Source of the DNA: an uncultured Fretibacterium sp.
Lineage (GTDB): Bacteria > Synergistota > Synergistia > Synergistales > Aminobacteriaceae
Assembly: GCA_905373185.1 (NCBI GenBank)
Contig: CAJPSE010000091.1
Span: forward strand, 1 to 6,789
Direction of reading: 5' to 3'
Length of the DNA: 6,789 nucleotides
Shown: positions 6,279 to 6,789 of the stretch, one piece after another
How the letters are laid out: every line of letters starts with the position of its first letter
How positions within the stretch are numbered: position 1 is the stretch's first letter
Notes under the pieces: model-generated
What the model was told of the DNA's origin: nothing
The model's database searches: none
What the model saw: only the letters and a program-made list of their open reading frames with translations
Position numbers and translations under genes: made by a program

Positions 6279-6789
6279 ATGAGAAGTTTTTTCAGAGCTG
6301 CAGGCGGCGCGGCGGTCTTTTGCCTTTCGTGCCTTCTGCTGTCCGGCACGGAGGCCGGAGCGAACTACCGCTTTGACGACCTTTTCGGCCCAAGCGGCGT
6401 GGGCGCCCAGTGGATGGTGATCACCGGGGGCATGGATACGGTGGGCGACGCGTCGGCCAAGGTTCCCGTCCAGGTCAGCGGGGACATCGTGAGCGACCGC
6501 AACTCCGTCGTCATCTCGAACGGGCGCACGGAGGAGCCCTTGGGAGATGAGGCCAACCGGGACGTCCGCGCGATGTTTCTGGTGCTGATGGGAACCCAGG
6601 CCTCGATGAAGGTCGGATTTGATTATTCGGGGCCCGGCGACGCGGTCACCCCGGACGCTCTGTTGCTCAACTCCGTCTACTCCACGCGCAAGACCCCGCT
6701 GGGAAGCGGGGGATATGATTTTCTTTTCACCAAGAACAGGGAGCAGGGGAAGTTCGGCAGCCTCCGCAGGGGCCTCTCTTCCCTCATCC
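6279..6789 (+). CDS. Exported protein of unknown function (3' end beyond the window)
   Basis: The open frame runs from ATG 6279 to the window end without a stop: 170 codons plus one base. The N-terminus MRSFFRAAGGAAVFCLSCLL has the basic start and hydrophobic core of a Sec signal peptide, ending in EAGA before a likely cleavage at 28/29, so the mature protein begins NYRFDDLFG. No lipobox is convincing. The visible mature part has several extended-strand-like stretches (AKVPVQVSGDIVSD, 60-73; SVVISNG, 76-82) and a Met-rich hydrophobic piece AMFLVLMGTQASMKVGF (98-114), followed by YSTRKTPLGSGGYDFLF (134-150). There is no Cys in the visible mature part. I do not recognise a family. Its strong ribosome site and signal peptide make it a real gene, probably periplasmic or surface-exposed in a diderm cell. 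Confidence 0.85.
   Translation, partial: MRSFFRAAGGAAVFCLSCLLLSGTEAGANYRFDDLFGPSGVGAQWMVITGGMDTVGDASAKVPVQVSGDIVSDRNSVVISNGRTEEPLGDEANRDVRAMFLVLMGTQASMKVGFDYSGPGDAVTPDALLLNSVYSTRKTPLGSGGYDFLFTKNREQGKFGSLRRGLSSLI

Overview
The window is GC-rich (roughly 60-65% by eye) and tightly packed. It carries six protein-coding genes, all on the + strand, with short gaps and no RNA genes, insertion sequences or CRISPR array that I can see. Two genes use TTG starts set by good Shine-Dalgarno sequences, and two encode clear Sec signal peptides. The make-up (an exported UshA-type protein, an E. coli-like DgkA, a YyaL/DUF255 protein) fits a free-living or host-associated diderm bacterium. Synergistota or a high-GC deltaproteobacterial-type lineage would suit, but nothing here fixes the phylum and I hold that assignment weakly.

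Layout. Positions 1-49 are an exact reverse complement of 1426-1474 inside the first gene, and the match runs off the left edge, so this may be an assembly or amplification fold-back. Positions 170-1822 encode an exported protein of the 5'-nucleotidase/UshA family. Its C-terminal nucleotide-binding domain looks intact, but nearly every metal ligand of the N-terminal phosphatase domain is replaced, so it looks like a pseudoenzyme. Positions 1863-2228 encode DgkA (diacylglycerol/undecaprenol kinase) with all catalytic residues. Positions 2267-3343 encode an unrecognised single-pass membrane protein with a long Pro/Ala/Thr/Ser linker built partly from 12- and 18-bp DNA repeats, and a helical C-terminal domain.

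After a 103-bp gap with a hairpin, positions 3447-4088 encode a HAD phosphatase of the phosphoglycolate-phosphatase type. It is followed after 4 bp by a YyaL/SPATA20-like thioredoxin-fold protein (4093-6216) whose usual C-terminal end seems to be replaced by an acidic and then Arg-rich tail. A 62-bp gap leads to an exported protein of unknown function (6279 onward), cut by the window end.

How the genes work together: the first three lie within about 40 bp of each other and may be co-transcribed. They share an envelope theme (periplasmic nucleotide-binding-like protein, inner-membrane lipid kinase, membrane-anchored protein). The HAD and yyaL genes look translationally coupled. No functional link among the groups is proven by the sequence. 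The best lead for something undescribed is the metal-site-less 5'-nucleotidase homologue.
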